64,000 bases of DNA from Paenibacillus terrae (GCF_000943545.1 NZ_JTHP01000016.1:31354-95353); one strand, 5' to 3'; counted from the first letter of the stretch, positions 36,652 through 50,500 are shown. The notes: generated by a model from the letters alone, not told the origin. Translations and numbers: made by a program.

Positions 36652-37893
36652 GTGAGAAGACGTGTTGTGGTGACAGGACAGGGAGTCGTAACGCCGGTTG
36701 GGCTTAATCTTACAGATTTCTGGAATTCACTGTTGGAAGGAAAGAGCGGTATCGGACCTGTCACTGTTTTTGATACAGCGGACATTCCGACGAAGATTGG
36801 CGCACAGGTTACGGGCTTTGATCCGTTGCAATATATGAGCAAGAAGGAAGCTAATAAAGTAGCACAGTTCACCCAATTTGCCTTGGCGGCTGCCCGTCAG
36901 GCAGTCGAGCAATCGAAATTAGTGATTGACGAGCGGAATGCAGGCCGCGTGGGGGTTATTGTCGGCTCTGGAGCAGGCGGCCTCGACGTCATAGAGGAGA
37001 ACTACAGGAAGTTAACAGAGCTCGGCCCCAAAAGGGTTTCTCCTTATTTTGTTTCCTCGATGATGATTAATTCTGCGCCTGGTGAAATCTCCATTGCTAT
37101 CGGAGCCAAGGGACCTTCGTTTGCCGTGGTTACGGCTTGTGCTACTGGAAGTAATGCCATCGGTGAGGCATTACGTACGATCCAGTATGGCACGGCAGAT
37201 GTCGTGGTGGCTGGAGGAGCAGAAGCCAATTTTAGTCAGCTTGATTTGGCATCTTTTGCGAATATCCATGCTCTTTCCAGACGCAATGAAGAGCCGCAGA
37301 AGGCCAGTCGCCCGTTTGATGTGGACCGCGATGGATTCGTCATCGGTGGAGGAGCAGGGGTCTTGGTGCTGGAGGAGCTGGAGCATGCCTTGAACCGCGG
37401 GGCCACCATTTTGGCCGAAGTTGCGGGTTACGGATGCACAACCGATGCGTATCACATCACGGCTCCAGATCCCTCGGGCTCCGGTCCGGCAGAAGCGATC
37501 AGCATCGCACTGCAGGATGGTGGCTTGACACCGCAGGAAATCGACTATGTCAATGCCCATGGTACAAGTACGCCGTTTAACGACCGTATGGAGATCAATG
37601 CCATTCAGAAGGTATTCGGGGAGCATGCCCCCCATTTGGCGATATCGTCTATTAAATCCATGACAGGCCATTTAATGGGCGGCGCAGGGGCAGTCGAATT
37701 AATTGCAACTGTACAGAGCATGATCCACAGCAAAGTACCACCGACACTCAATTGCGACAACCCTGAAGCCCCTGAACTGAATTTTGTCCCGCATGTATAT
37801 CAGGAACGTGAGGTCCGTGCGGCGATTAGCAATTCCTTTGGTTTCGGGGGGCACAACGTCTGTCTTGCTGTTCGCAAGTGGGAAGGGGTATAA
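36652..37893 (+). CDS. fusC: FabF-like 3-oxoacyl-ACP synthase (FusC)
   Basis: 413 residues starting at GTG 36652 (MRRRVVVTGQGVVTPVG is the FabF-like start); GTG 36643 is an alternative and the ribosome site GAAGGA fits neither perfectly. The ketosynthase triad is complete: Cys in VVTACATGSNAIG (about 167), His in VNAHGTSTPF (about 303) and His in KSMTGHLMGGAGA (about 340). It performs decarboxylative Claisen condensation of malonyl-ACP with acyl chains. It likely extends the guanidino-acyl chain. FusB follows after 4 bp. Confidence 0.9.
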   Translation: MRRRVVVTGQGVVTPVGLNLTDFWNSLLEGKSGIGPVTVFDTADIPTKIGAQVTGFDPLQYMSKKEANKVAQFTQFALAAARQAVEQSKLVIDERNAGRVGVIVGSGAGGLDVIEENYRKLTELGPKRVSPYFVSSMMINSAPGEISIAIGAKGPSFAVVTACATGSNAIGEALRTIQYGTADVVVAGGAEANFSQLDLASFANIHALSRRNEEPQKASRPFDVDRDGFVIGGGAGVLVLEELEHALNRGATILAEVAGYGCTTDAYHITAPDPSGSGPAEAISIALQDGGLTPQEIDYVNAHGTSTPFNDRMEINAIQKVFGEHAPHLAISSIKSMTGHLMGGAGAVELIATVQSMIHSKVPPTLNCDNPEAPELNFVPHVYQEREVRAAISNSFGFGGHNVCLAVRKWEGV

Positions 37894-37897
37894 GCCT

Positions 37898-38305
37898 GTG
37901 AGCGAAGAGCTAATTCATATCCCGGATGTGCTTCCGCACAGGTACCCGTTTCTTCTGCTGGATGGCGTGACTGGGTACGAAACATCGCAATGGGCGAAGG
38001 GGTACAAGCTTGTCACCTGGAGTGAGTGGTTTATTACAGAGGCTAATCCATACATGCCTTCTATGTTGATCGTGGAGTCGCTCGCACAATTGGCGGCATT
38101 CGCTGCGATTGACAAAAAAGGTATTTCATATCTGACCAACCTTAATGGAGTTCGATTCCATAGCTTGGCGAAGCCAGGGGACCGAATTGATCTCCATTTT
38201 CAAGTCAACAAGCGTCGGCGGGGCTATATACTCGGAAGCGGTCGGGCTTCTGTAGGCGATCGTTTGGTGGTTGAGGCGGAGGAAATTGTTTCACTTGATC
38301 AATAA
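37898..38305 (+). CDS. fusB: FabZ-like 3-hydroxyacyl-ACP dehydratase (FusB)
   Basis: 135 residues from GTG 37898 with GGAAGGGG at 37881-37888. Single hot-dog domain: the active-site His in LPHRYPFLLLDGV (about residue 13) and the Glu in SMLIVESLAQLAAF (about 57). The loop before the Glu reads YMPSML where FabZ usually has MPG. It dehydrates 3-hydroxyacyl-ACP during chain growth; the final cycle must escape dehydration because the tail keeps its 3-hydroxyl. Ninety-two bases separate it from fusA. Confidence 0.87.
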   Translation: MSEELIHIPDVLPHRYPFLLLDGVTGYETSQWAKGYKLVTWSEWFITEANPYMPSMLIVESLAQLAAFAAIDKKGISYLTNLNGVRFHSLAKPGDRIDLHFQVNKRRRGYILGSGRASVGDRLVVEAEEIVSLDQ

Positions 38306-38307
38306 GC

Positions 38308-38367
38308 GGAGGAAGCGCACGTTAAACGGTCCTTTTGTCCTCCTGACTGCCAGTAGCAGCGGGAGGA
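38308..38367 (+). promoter_or_regulatory. alternative-hairpin segment between fusB and fusA
   Basis: GGAGGA (38308-38313), TCCTCC (38338-38343) and GGAGGA (38362-38367): the middle arm can pair with either outer arm, giving two exclusive hairpins. No T-run follows. The fusA ribosome site AGGAG is further down at 38385-38389. Confidence 0.4.
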
Positions 38368-38397
38368 TACTCACATCAGGGAATAGGAGTGAACGAG

Positions 38398-41300
38398 ATG
38401 AATGACATGCAGTTATATGATTTAACAAATGCGCAGAAACGTATATGGTATACCGAATTACTCTATCCAGATACGTCAGTGTCACAGCTTTCCGGTACAG
38501 CCAAGATGAAGGGCCGTATCCATATCGCTGCCTTCATGCAGTCCATTAATTTGATTATCAAACAGTATGATGCGTTCCGTATTCGTATCACCTCAGTGGA
38601 TGGGGTGCCTCAGCAGTATGTCGTTCCTTATGAAGAGAGACAGTTGGAGTATCTGGACCTTACCCACTATGAAAGTGTATCAGAGGTAGAAGCTTTACTT
38701 GAGCAGCACAAAAGCAAACCCCTGCAACTGCTGGATTCTGAGCTATTCCAGTTTTTGATTGTAAAGATTAGCGAGGATGAGTATTGGATTAATACCAAGA
38801 TGCACCATATTATTTCTGACGGGATCTCAATGGTGATCTATGGCAATCAATTGACGGAATTTTACATGCAGATCATCCAAGGAAATGAACCGACGCTGAA
38901 TGACGATTGCTCCTATATTCAATATATTGCAGAAGAGAACGCATACGAGCTTTCTGACAGATACCAAAAGGACAAGACATACTGGCTGAATAAATTTTCT
39001 GATTTACCTGAACTTACGGGTTGGAAGTCATACAATCCATTATCTCTAAGCACCCGCGCCGTTCGGGAGCATTTTACCGTGCCAGAGGTGCTGTATCACG
39101 AGCTGCAGGCATTTTGCCAACAGAACAGGATTTCTCTGTTCCAGTTCTTCATGGGTGCGATGTATATTTACATACACAAAGTGACGAATCAGCCGGATGT
39201 GGTGATTGGTACTTCGTTCGCTAACCGGGGGAACAAAAAAGAGAAGCAAAAGATAGGTATGTTCGTCAGCACGGCTGCAGCCAGAACATACGTCGAAAAG
39301 GATATGGATGTGTTGAGCTTTCTGCAGGATGTAGCCAGGGATCAGATGTCAGTCCTGCGGCATCAGAAGTATCCATATAATCAGTTAATTCAGGATCTTA
39401 GAGAAATGCATGGTAACAAGGATATTCAGCGGCTTTTTGGCGTTTCAATGGAATACCGCCTTATCAATTGGGTTGATTTGGATGAGGTGCGCATTTTGAC
39501 GGATTATGATTTCTGCGGTGACGAAGTGAATGATTTCGTGCTTCATATCGTGGAGATCCTGGATGAAGGCGAGCTGGTACTGGATGTCGATTACCGGACG
39601 ACGCTGTTTGAACGCAGTGAAGTAACGGACATGGTTTCCCAGTTGCTTACGATCGCTGAGCAGATCATTCATGCACCGCAGCTTCCCATCGCAGAGGTAA
39701 CCCTGCTGGGAGAAGCGGATGAGCAATCCATTTTGGCTCTCTCGGAAGGGATTGTAGCTGATTATCCGCGTGAAAAGACAATTCATGGCTTATTCGAAGA
39801 ACAAGCCGAGCGCATGCCAGATCATGTTGCCGTTCAGATGGGCGAGCAGAGCATTACATATCTAGCTCTAAACGAGCAGGCTAACCAGCTTGCGAGATAT
39901 TTGCGCTCCGAGGGAGTAGGAGCAGATACGCTCGTAGGGATAATGGCGGACCGTTCCTTGGAGATGATCGTCGGCATTATGGGCATTTTGAAAGCAGGAG
40001 GTGCCTATGTACCGATTGATCCCGATTATCCCGAAGAACGTATCCATTATATGCTGGAGGATTCGGGAGTCCATCTGTTGCTCACCCAAAGCCATCTATG
40101 GGAGAGTACCACATTTGACGGAAAGCTGGTGAATCTGGACGAAGTTGCATCGTATACAGGGGACACTTCAAATCTGGAGAGCATTTCGGGGGCGAGCAAT
40201 CTTGCCTATGTCATCTATACGTCGGGTACAACTGGCAAGCCGAAGGGAACGCTGATCGAGCATAAAAATGTAGTTCGACTGCTCTTTAACGATAAAAATT
40301 TATTTGATTTCAGCGCTCAGGATACGTGGACGCTATTCCATTCGTTCTGCTTTGATTTCTCCGTTTGGGAGATGTATGGAGCCCTTCTCTACGGAGGAAA
40401 ATTGGTGATTGTTCCGTCTCTCACAGCCAAGAGTCCAGCAGCTTTCCTGGAGTTGTTGAAAGATAACAAAGTCACTATTTTGAACCAGACGCCAACGTAT
40501 TTTTATCAGGTGCTACAGGAAGAATTGGCGCACTCTTCGACAGAGCTTAGCCTTAGAAAAATCATTTTTGGTGGAGAGGCTTTAAGCCCATCTCTTCTGA
40601 AAAACTGGCGGGTCAAGTATCCTGATGTGCAACTGATTAATATGTATGGAATTACGGAAACAACGGTCCATGTCACCTACAAGGAAATCACGGAACGTGA
40701 GATTGAAGCGGGGAAAAGCAATATTGGCAGAACAATTCCGACACTTAGCGCTTACATTTTCGATGAGCAAAGACGTCTGCAGCCTGTCGGGGTCCCGGGG
40801 GAGCTATACATCGCGGGCGACGGTCTTGCCCGAGGGTATTTGAACCGTGCAGAGTTGACGTCTGAAAAATTCGTAGAACATCCATTTCGGGCGGGAGAGC
40901 GGATGTACCGTACCGGCGATCTGGCTCGCTGGTTGCCTGATGATAATATCGAATATTTGGGCCGGATCGACCATCAAGTCAAAATTCGTGGCTACCGAAT
41001 TGAGCTTGGCGAGGTGGAAGTCCAAATTCTCAAGGTTCCGAATGTACGGGAAACGATTGTCCTTGCAAGGGACGACGAACAGGGACAAAAATTGCTTTGC
41101 GCCTACTACGTGGCCTCCACCGACCTTTCGCCGAGCGAATTGAGGTCTCAGTTGGCGGCGGAACTACCAGCTTATATGATCCCCTCTTATTTTGTCCGGC
41201 TGGAGCAAATGCCGCTTACGCCAAATGGCAAGCTGGATCGTCGCGCTCTGCCAGCTCCTGAGGGTAGTACACAATCCAGCGAGGATTATTTGGCTCCGAG

Positions 41301-41520
41301 AACTGCTGCGGAAGCCCAGCTAGCGCTAATCTGGCAGGATATTTTGGGAGTTGCCCGCGTGGGCGTTAGAGATAATTTCTTTGAAATTGGTGGTCATTCC
41401 TTGCGGGCGACATTACTCGTTTCACGGATTCAAAAAGAGTTGGGGGGCAGCCTTTCGTTGCGGGAAGTGTTTCAGTGGCCTACGGTCGAGTCCATGGCAC
41501 GACTGGTGAAAGAACGCATT
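38398..41520 (+). other. FusA module 1: starter C-A-T, Thr
   Basis: Starter condensation domain (residues about 1-440, HHIISDG at 136-142) joins the fatty acyl tail to residue 1. Adenylation domain about 461-950: pocket residues D-F-W-N-I-G-M-V-H-K read from [26 protein letters not shown] and [11 protein letters not shown] equal the Thr code. Carrier GGHSL with Ser 1001. No epimerase, so L-Thr. Confidence 0.85.
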
Positions 41521-44500
41521 CCGACCGTGTATGAATCCATCCCACGGGCGGAGGAAAGCGAAGCTTACCCCGTGTCCTCAGCACAGAAGCGGTTATATGT
41601 GTTGAGACAAATGGACGGAGGAGAGCTCAGCTACAATATGCCTGGAGCATTCACAGTGGACGGGCCGTTGGATCGCGTTCGGCTGGAATCTGCGTTCCAG
41701 GCACTGATCCAGCGTCACGAATCCCTGAGAACCAGCTTCTATATGAAGGATGGAGAGCTTGTTCAGCGTGTGCATAGGAATGTGCCGTTCGTGTTGGACT
41801 ACACAGAAGCTTCGGTGGAGGAGACGGATACGCTCGTACGCAGCTTTATCCGTGCCTTTGATCTCAGCCAGGCCCCATTACTGCGTGTTGGCTTGGTGAA
41901 GCTGGAAGAGGAACGTCATCTGTTGCTGTTTGATATGCACCATATCATTTCGGATGGGGTTTCCATTCAAATACTGGTGGAAGAACTCACCTCATTGTAT
42001 CAGGGAGAACAGCTGCCAGAACTGCACATCCAGTACAAGGATTATGCTGTATGGCAACGGGAGCATTCAGAGAACCAGTGGAAAGAGCTTGAAGCATACT
42101 GGCTGCAGGCTTTTGAAGGGGAACTGCCTGTACTTGATTTGCCTACGGATTATCAAAGACCTTCTGTTCGCAGCTTCGAGGGTAGCCGAATTGATTTTAC
42201 ATTGGATGCATCCGGCAATAAGGCAATACAGGAACTCGCATCCCGTACAGGTACTACGCTGTATATGGTATTGCTGGCTGCTTATTCGGTCCTGTTGCAC
42301 AAATATACGGGGCAGGAGGACATCATCGTAGGTTCTCCGGTGGCCGGAAGACCGCAAGCGGAGCTTGAGAGCATCATCGGGATGTTTGTCAATACACTGG
42401 CTATGCGCAGCTACCCGGCGGGAGATAAGACATTTCAGGATTATCTTCTCGAAATCAAGGAAACGGCGCTCAAGGCGTTCGAGCATCAGGACTATCCTTT
42501 GGAAAAACTGATTGAGAAGCTGGGTATAGGACGTGATGTCAGCCGCAATCCACTCTTTGATACTCTGTTGGTATTGCAAAATACGGAGCAGGCAGAGCAG
42601 GACATGGGCGGGCTGCGTTTTACTCCTTACCCGCTGGAGACCGTTACAGCCAAATTTGACCTGTCACTCAATGTAGAGGAGCAGGGGGCAGAGCTAGCTT
42701 TTGGTTTGGAGTATAGCACGGCTTTATATCAGCGAGAGAGTGTAGAGCGACTGGCTATGCACTTGCTTCGGGTTCTGCAGGCGGTCGCTGTCAATCCCCA
42801 GTTAAAGCTGGCGGAGATTGAGATGATCACACCAGAGGAGAAGGTGCAGATCATTGAAGTATTTAACGCGACATCGGCTCCTTATCCACGTGAGAAGACT
42901 ATTCATGAGCTGTTCGCAGAGCAAGTAAAGCGTACACCGGAGCAGACGGCGCTTGTATTCGGCAACGACCAGCTAACCTACCTCGAATTGGAAGAGAAGG
43001 CGGGGCGGCTGGCCCAAACACTGCGTCGCTTGGGAACACTGAGGGAGCAGCCAGTGGCCGTGATGGGCGGACGAAGCATCGAGATGGTTATTGGTATGCT
43101 CGCGATACTACAGGCGGGTGGAGCCTATGTGCCTATTGATCCCGAATACCCGGAAGACCGGGTTCGTTATATGCTCGATGATTCCGGCGCTAAGCTACTA
43201 CTGGTGCAAAAGGGTGAGTTTGTAAGTGTAGACTACGGTTTACCAATTGTCGACCTCAGCAGTGAAGAGGCTTATACAGCTGAACCTGCCCAGCTGGAGA
43301 CTGCCCAGGGGTCACAGGGGCTTGCTTATGTCATTTATACATCGGGAACCACAGGTAGGCCGAAGGGCGTTATGGTTGAACACCGGAACGTGGTCCGTCT
43401 GGTCAAAGAAACTAACTATGTGGAGTTGAATGAATCCACACGAATTTTGCAAACAGGAGCCGTGGCCTTCGATGCTTCTACTTTCGAGATATGGGGGGCG
43501 TTGCTTAACGGCGGACAGCTCTATTTCGTAGAGAACGACGACATTCTGATTGCTGATAGGCTCAAAGCTGCCATCGCCAAGTACGGGATTACGACGTTGT
43601 GGCTCACTTCACCGCTTTTTAATCAGCTTTCACTGCAGGATGAGTACCTGTTTAGAGGGCTGAAAACATTGTTGGTCGGCGGTGACATACTGTCCATATC
43701 TCATATGAACCGTGTGACCGAGGCCAATCCTGATCTTGTCCCTGTCAATTGCTATGGTCCGACAGAGAATACTACCTTCTCCACCACCTACAAGATTCCG
43801 GGTCGTTTTGAAGGGGGAGTGCCGATTGGTCGCCCGATTAGTAACTCGACCGCTTATGTAGTCAATGGATCGCTTCAATTACAACCCATTGGTGCTTGGG
43901 GTGAACTGATTGTCGGCGGAGAAGGTGTAGCGCGCGGATATCTCAATCGGCCTGATCTCACGGCAGAAAAATTTGTCCCTAGTCCTGTGAAGGACGGAGA
44001 GCTCTGCTACCGAACTGGCGATCTGGTACGCTGGCTTCCGGATGGCGATCTGGAATTTAAAGGAAGAATCGATGAACAGGTCAAAATACGCGGTTACCGC
44101 ATTGAGCTCACCGAAATCGAGGCTCAGTTGACCAAGGTGGAGACGGTCATCGACGCTGTAGTAGTCGTTCGCGCGGATGAGCTTGGAGAGAAGCAGCTTT
44201 GCGCTTATTATGTGGCGGATCGCATGCTCACCGCAGGAGAAGTGCGTCTTGCTCTATCGCAGGTACTTCCGGGTTATATGATCCCGTCCTATTTTGTGCA
44301 GTTGGATCGTATGCCATTAACGTCGAACGGAAAAGTGGACCGCAGATCTCTGCCGGCTCCCCAAGTGGGTGCGCATACGGGACGGAAGTATACGGCTCCC
44401 CGTACACCGGCGGAAGAAGCCTTGGCGTCTGTTTGGCAAGGGGTGCTGGGTGCCGAGCAGGTGGGGATCCATGACAATTTCTTTGAATTGGGAGGAGACT

Positions 44501-47500
44501 CCATTAAGGCCATTCAGGTTTCGTCACGGTTACTACAGGCTGGTTATCGGTTAGAGATGAAGGAACTGTTCAAATCTCCAACCATTGCGGAGCTAAGCGC
44601 GCAAATACAAACGGCTGTGCACATGGCTGAACAAGGAACTGTGCGTGGATCGGCCTCCTTGACTCCAGTCCAGCAGTGGTTCTTTGGACGGAAGCAGGCA
44701 GAGCCGCATCACTTCAATCAAGCGGTCATGCTGTACCGTGAACAGGGATTTGAGGAAAAGGCCTTGCACCATGTGCTGAGAAAACTCGCCCAGCATCATG
44801 ACGCCCTCCGCATGGTTTTTCGTCAGACAGAACAAGGCTACGAGGCTTGGAATCGTGGTCTTGAAGAAGGAGAGCTTTATAGCCTGCAAACCGCTGATTT
44901 ACGGAATGAATCCAATCCGGTCGCAGCCATTACGGTGTTGTCGGACGACATTCAGCGCAGCATCAATCTGTCAGAGGGTCCGCTGTTGAAGCTAGGACTT
45001 TTCCATTGCCAGGATGGAGACCATCTCCTGATCGTGATCCACCATTTGGTGGTGGACGGAGTGTCCTGGCGGATTTTGTTCGAGGATATCGCAGCGGGCT
45101 ATGAACAGGTGACTCAAGGACAAGTGCTGACATTCCCGCAGAAGACGGACGCTTTCCGTGACTGGGGTGATGCTCTTTCCCGTTATTCGGAAAGCCCGGA
45201 AATCGAAATTCATCAGGCGTATTGGAGAGACCTGGAAGGACAGCAACTTGAGCAGTTACCGAAGGATGAGGCTGTAGAAAGCCTTCTTTTACGGGATAGC
45301 GAAGTGGTAACAGCACAATGGACTGTAGAAGAAACCGACCAACTGCTGAGAAAAGCCCACCGTGCTTACCAAACGGAGACGAACGATCTGCTATTGACCG
45401 CTCTGGGCATGGCGGTATCCAAGTGGTCCGGCATTGGAAAGATTGCTGTGAATCTCGAAGGCCACGGTCGTGAACCGATTATACCGAATATCGACATTAC
45501 CCGTACCGTCGGCTGGTTTACAAGCCAATATCCGGTGATTTTAGACTTGGGCGATGACCCGGAAGTGGCAGCCTTGATCAAATCTGTGAAAGAAGGGCTG
45601 CGCCGAATTCCGAACAAAGGCATCGGATATGGGTTACTCAAAACCATGGCAAGTCAGGTGGACGCAGACAGCTTCAGCTTGCAGCCTGAGATTTCTTTTA
45701 ACTACCTGGGGCAATTTGATCAGGATTTGCAGGGAAGCTCGTTGCAGATTTCTCCTTATCCGACCGGAAGCGCCCAAAGCTTGTTGGAGGAACCAGCCTA
45801 TACGCTAGATATCAATGGCATGGTGACGGACGGAGCCCTGACTCTGACGATTACTTATAACGGAAAACAGTATAAGTCATCTACGATGGAACAACTCGCT
45901 GGATATATTGAAGACAGCTTGCGCGAGCTTCTTCATCATTGCGTAACCCAAGAGAGATCGGTATTAACACCAAGCGACGTGCTTGCGAAAGGGCTGAGCA
46001 TTGCTGATTTGGAAGAGCTTTCTAAGCAAACCAGCCACATTGGCGATATTGAGAATGTATATAGTCTGACACCGATGCAGAAGGGCATGCTGTTCCATGA
46101 TATGTTTGAGCCGCATACAGGTGCTTATTTTGAGCAGGCTGCCTTTGACTTTAAGGGTAGCTTTGATCCGACCGCCTTCGGACAAAGTCTGGATGCAGTG
46201 GTGGAGCGTCATGCCATTCTGCGCACGAACTTTTACAGCGGATGGGGCAAGGAGCCTTTACAGGTTGTATTTCGGCACAGAGGCGCCAAGCTGGTGTACG
46301 AAGATCTGCGGGAGATGAACGCAACACAGCGGGAAGCTTATTTGAAGACGTTTGCTGCAAAGGACAAAGCACAGGGCTTCAACCTGTCTGAAGATGAGCT
46401 TCTCCGTGTTTCGATTTTGTGCACAGGTGAAGATAGCTTCCGTCTCTTGTGGAGCTTTCACCACATCGTCATGGATGGATGGTGTGTTCCGTTAATTACG
46501 CAGGAGGTATTTGAGCATTATTTTGCCCTCCTGGAAGGAAGAGCACCTCAATTGGCGGAGGTTCAGCCGTATAGTCGATACATCGAATGGCTGGAACAGC
46601 AGGATGAAGCAGCTGCGGCCAACTATTGGAGCCGTTATCTGGCTGGTTATGACCAGCAGACGCTTTTACCTCAAGTCGGGGAAGCAAGTAAAGGGGAAGG
46701 TTATCTATCAGAGAAGCTGAATTACACCCTCGACAGGGAATTGACCGGGCGTCTGGAAAAGGTAGCCAGAGACGCTCATGTCACGATGAATATATTGCTG
46801 CAATCCATCTGGGGCATTGCGCTTCAACGCTATAACGGTAGCCGGGATGTCGTGTACGGAAGTGTAGTATCAGGCAGACCAGCAGAAATTCCGGGCATTG
46901 ATCGGATGATCGGTTTGTTCATCAATACAATTCCCGTTCGTGTGAAGACGGAAGAAAATCTCCCCTTCACAGTTCTGATGAAGCAGCAGCAGGAACAATA
47001 TATGGCTTCTCATATGTATGACACCTACCCGCTGTTTGAGATTCAGGCTCAGACCGATCAGAAGCAGGATCTAATCTCACATATTATGGTATTTGAGAAC
47101 TATCCTGTTGAGGAGGAGGTAGAGCGTCTGGGTGGTGGCGAGGCAGCCTTTGAGATTGAGGAGGCGGAGCTTCTTGAGCAAACGAATTACGATTTTAATT
47201 TAATTGTCCTCCCTGGCGAAGAGATGAGATTGCTGTTCCAGTACAATGCACTTGTTTATGATCAAGAGACGATTGAGCAAATCAAGGGACATCTGGTTCA
47301 CCTCATGGAACAAATTGTAGAGAACCCTGCCATTTCCGTGGATGCTCTAGAATTGGTCACGCCGCAGGAGAGAGAACAGATTCTGAACGTATGGGGAAAC
47401 ACGAAAGTCAGTTACGAGCACTGTAGCACGTTCCACGGGCTGTTGGAGGAACAGGCGGGACGAACGCCAGACGCGACTGCCATTCTGTTCGAGGACGAGA

Positions 47501-50500
47501 TGCTGACCTATGCCGAGCTCAATGCAAAAGCCAATGGATTGGCGAGAAGGCTCCGTACTCAGGGGATCAACACGGGAGATCTGGTGGGACTGATTGCTGA
47601 ACGTTCGCTCGAAATGATCGTTGGAATCTACGGCATTATGAAAGCCGGGGGTGCCTATGTTCCAATCGATCCAGAGTATCCGAAAGAACGAATCAGTTAC
47701 ATGCTTGAAGATTCCGGGGCGAAGCTGATCCTTACACAGACCCGTCTCCTGGAGCATCTTGGATGGACGGAAAATGTTTTGCTGCTGGATGAACCATCGA
47801 CATATGATGCCGACACCTCGAATTTGAAGGATACTGCTGGTCCGGATGATCTGGCTTACGTGATCTATACTTCAGGTACGACGGGTCAGCCTAAGGGCGT
47901 ATTAGTTGAACATCGGGGACTGCAAAATCTTTCGGACGTATACGGGGCACTCTTCGAAGTTACACCGCAGGACCGAATCGTTCAGTTTGCAAGTTTGTCA
48001 TTTGATGCATCGGTTTCGGAAATTTTAACGGCACTAAGCCAAGGGGCTGCTCTGTGCATCCCTTCTACACAAGACATTTTGGATTATGCCTTGTTTGAGC
48101 AGTTCATAAACGACAAGGGAATTACGATAGCGACTCTGCCGCCCGCTTATGCTATCCACCTTGAGCCAGAGCGTCTGCCCGCACTGCGATGCCTGCTTAC
48201 CGCCGGATCGGCCGCATCTGTCGAGTTGATCGAAGAGTGGAGGAAGCATGTACGTTACTCTAATGGCTATGGCCCAACGGAGGACTCTGTGTGCACCACA
48301 ATCTGGTCTGTCCCGGACAGTGAGGAAGCAACGGATATTGTGTCTATTGGACGACCTATTGCTAACCATAGTGTGTACATCTTGGATGACCATTTCAGAT
48401 TGTTGCCTGCCGGCGTGGCTGGAGAGCTATGCATTTCGGGTATCGGGTTAGCACGGGGGTATCATAACCGGCCTGCGTTAATGGATGAGAAGTTTGTGGG
48501 AAATCCGTTTACTCCAGGGGAGCGTATGTATCGAACGGGTGACTTGGTTCGCTGGTTACCGAATGGTACCATCGAGTACTTGGGCCGAATAGATCACCAA
48601 GTCAAAATCCGCGGCTACCGGATCGAGCTTGGCGAGGTAGAAGCACAAATGCTCAGAGTGCAGTCCGTACAGGAAGTCGTGGTCATGGCTGTGGAAGGCG
48701 ATGACGGTCAGAAGGATCTGGTCGCTTACTTCGTAGCCGCTCGGAAGCTGGAGGTATCCGAGCTCCGGGCAGTTCTGTCGGAGATGTTACCTGGATATAT
48801 GATCCCTTCCCGCTTCATACAACTGGAGGATATGCCTCTGACGTCGAACGGAAAAATCGATCGAAAAGCGTTGCAGGGAGAACACGGATGGGTAGCTGCT
48901 TCATCTGTAGCTCCGAAGACACCTGTGGAAATTCAATTAGCTGAAATTTGGCAAGAAGTGTTGGGTGTAGAGAACGCGGGAGTGAAGGATAATTTCTTCC
49001 ATTTTGGAGGTCATTCACTGCGTGCAGCCCTGCTAGTCTCACGAATTCGCAAGGAAATGAATCGCGAAATTAGTCTGAGAGAAGTGTTCGAGTCTCCTAC
49101 CATTGAAGGATTGGCTCATGCCATTGAGGGCTATACACCGCTGGATTTTGAAGAAATTCCCACAGCGGGCGTGCGTGAGCACTATCCATTGTCCTCAAGC
49201 CAAAAACGGCTGTTTATTCTAAGTCAGCTGGAAGGCGGAGAGCTGAGCTACAATATGCCGGGTATCCTTACGGTTGAGGGGGCCTTGGATCGGGAACGGC
49301 TGGAGCAGGCATTCCGTCGTCTGATTCAACGCCATGGTTCGCTGCGTACCCGTTTTGTGACTGTTAACGGTGAACCCGTACAGCAGTTCCTAACAGATGT
49401 GCCGTTTACTGTGGAATATGCGGAGTTGAGCGAGAAGGAGGCAGAAGCTTCCCTTCAGCAATTTGTCCGTCCTTTTGATCTTGGCGAGGCTCCATTGCTG
49501 CGGGTCGGCCTCATCCGGATTGCGCATGAGCGTCATTTACTGTTGTTTGATATGCATCATATTGTCTCAGATGGTGTTTCTATGAATATTCTCATAGAAG
49601 AGTTTCTCCGCTTCTATCAAGAGGAGGACTTATTACCTGCTCTACAGATCCAGTACACAGACTATGCGGTATGGCAGCAGGAGCAACTCGGTAGCGAACG
49701 TCTCAAAGCCCAGGAAGCTTATTGGTTGGATGCATTCCGCGGAAGCTTGCCAGTGCTGGATTTGCCGGGGGATGAAGTCCGTCCTGCGGTGCGAAGCTTT
49801 GCGGGCGATCGAATCGACTTCCAAATTGATTCTTCTCTGAGTGCTTCACTTCAGGAGTTGGCTACCCGAACGGGTTCCACTCTGTTCATGGTACTGCTGG
49901 CAGCCTATACAGCGCTCTTGCACAAGTACACAGGTCAGGAAGATGTCATCGTCGGTTCACCTGTGGCAGGAAGATCCCATGCGACACTCGAAGGCCTCAT
50001 CGGTATGTTCGTCGGCACAGTGGCACTTCGTACTTATCCAGAAGGAGAGAAGCCTTTCGAGGCTTATTTGCAGGAAGTGAAGGAAACAGCGCTGCAGGCC
50101 TATGAAAACCAGGATTACCCGTTCGAGGAGCTGGTAGAAAAGCTGGAGCTTCAGCGTGATTTGAGCCGTAACCCACTATTTGATACCATGTTTGTCCTGC
50201 AAAATATCGAGCAGGGAGAACAAGAAATAGAGGGATTGCGCTTCACTCCTTACGATAATGTACATCCGGCTGCCAAGTTCGATCTTACGCTGACCGTGAG
50301 TGAAGCAGACGGGGCATTGAACTGCACGCTTGAGTACGCGACTGCGATCTACAAGCAAGAGACTGCTGAGCGGATGGCAGGCCACTTTGTACAGCTTATT
50401 CGGGAAGCCATCGCCAATCCGGCACTGCCGTTGTCATCCATTGATATCGTGACACCTCAGGAAAAATCAAAGCTGATGCAGAAGTCGGCCGAAGCCAGAG

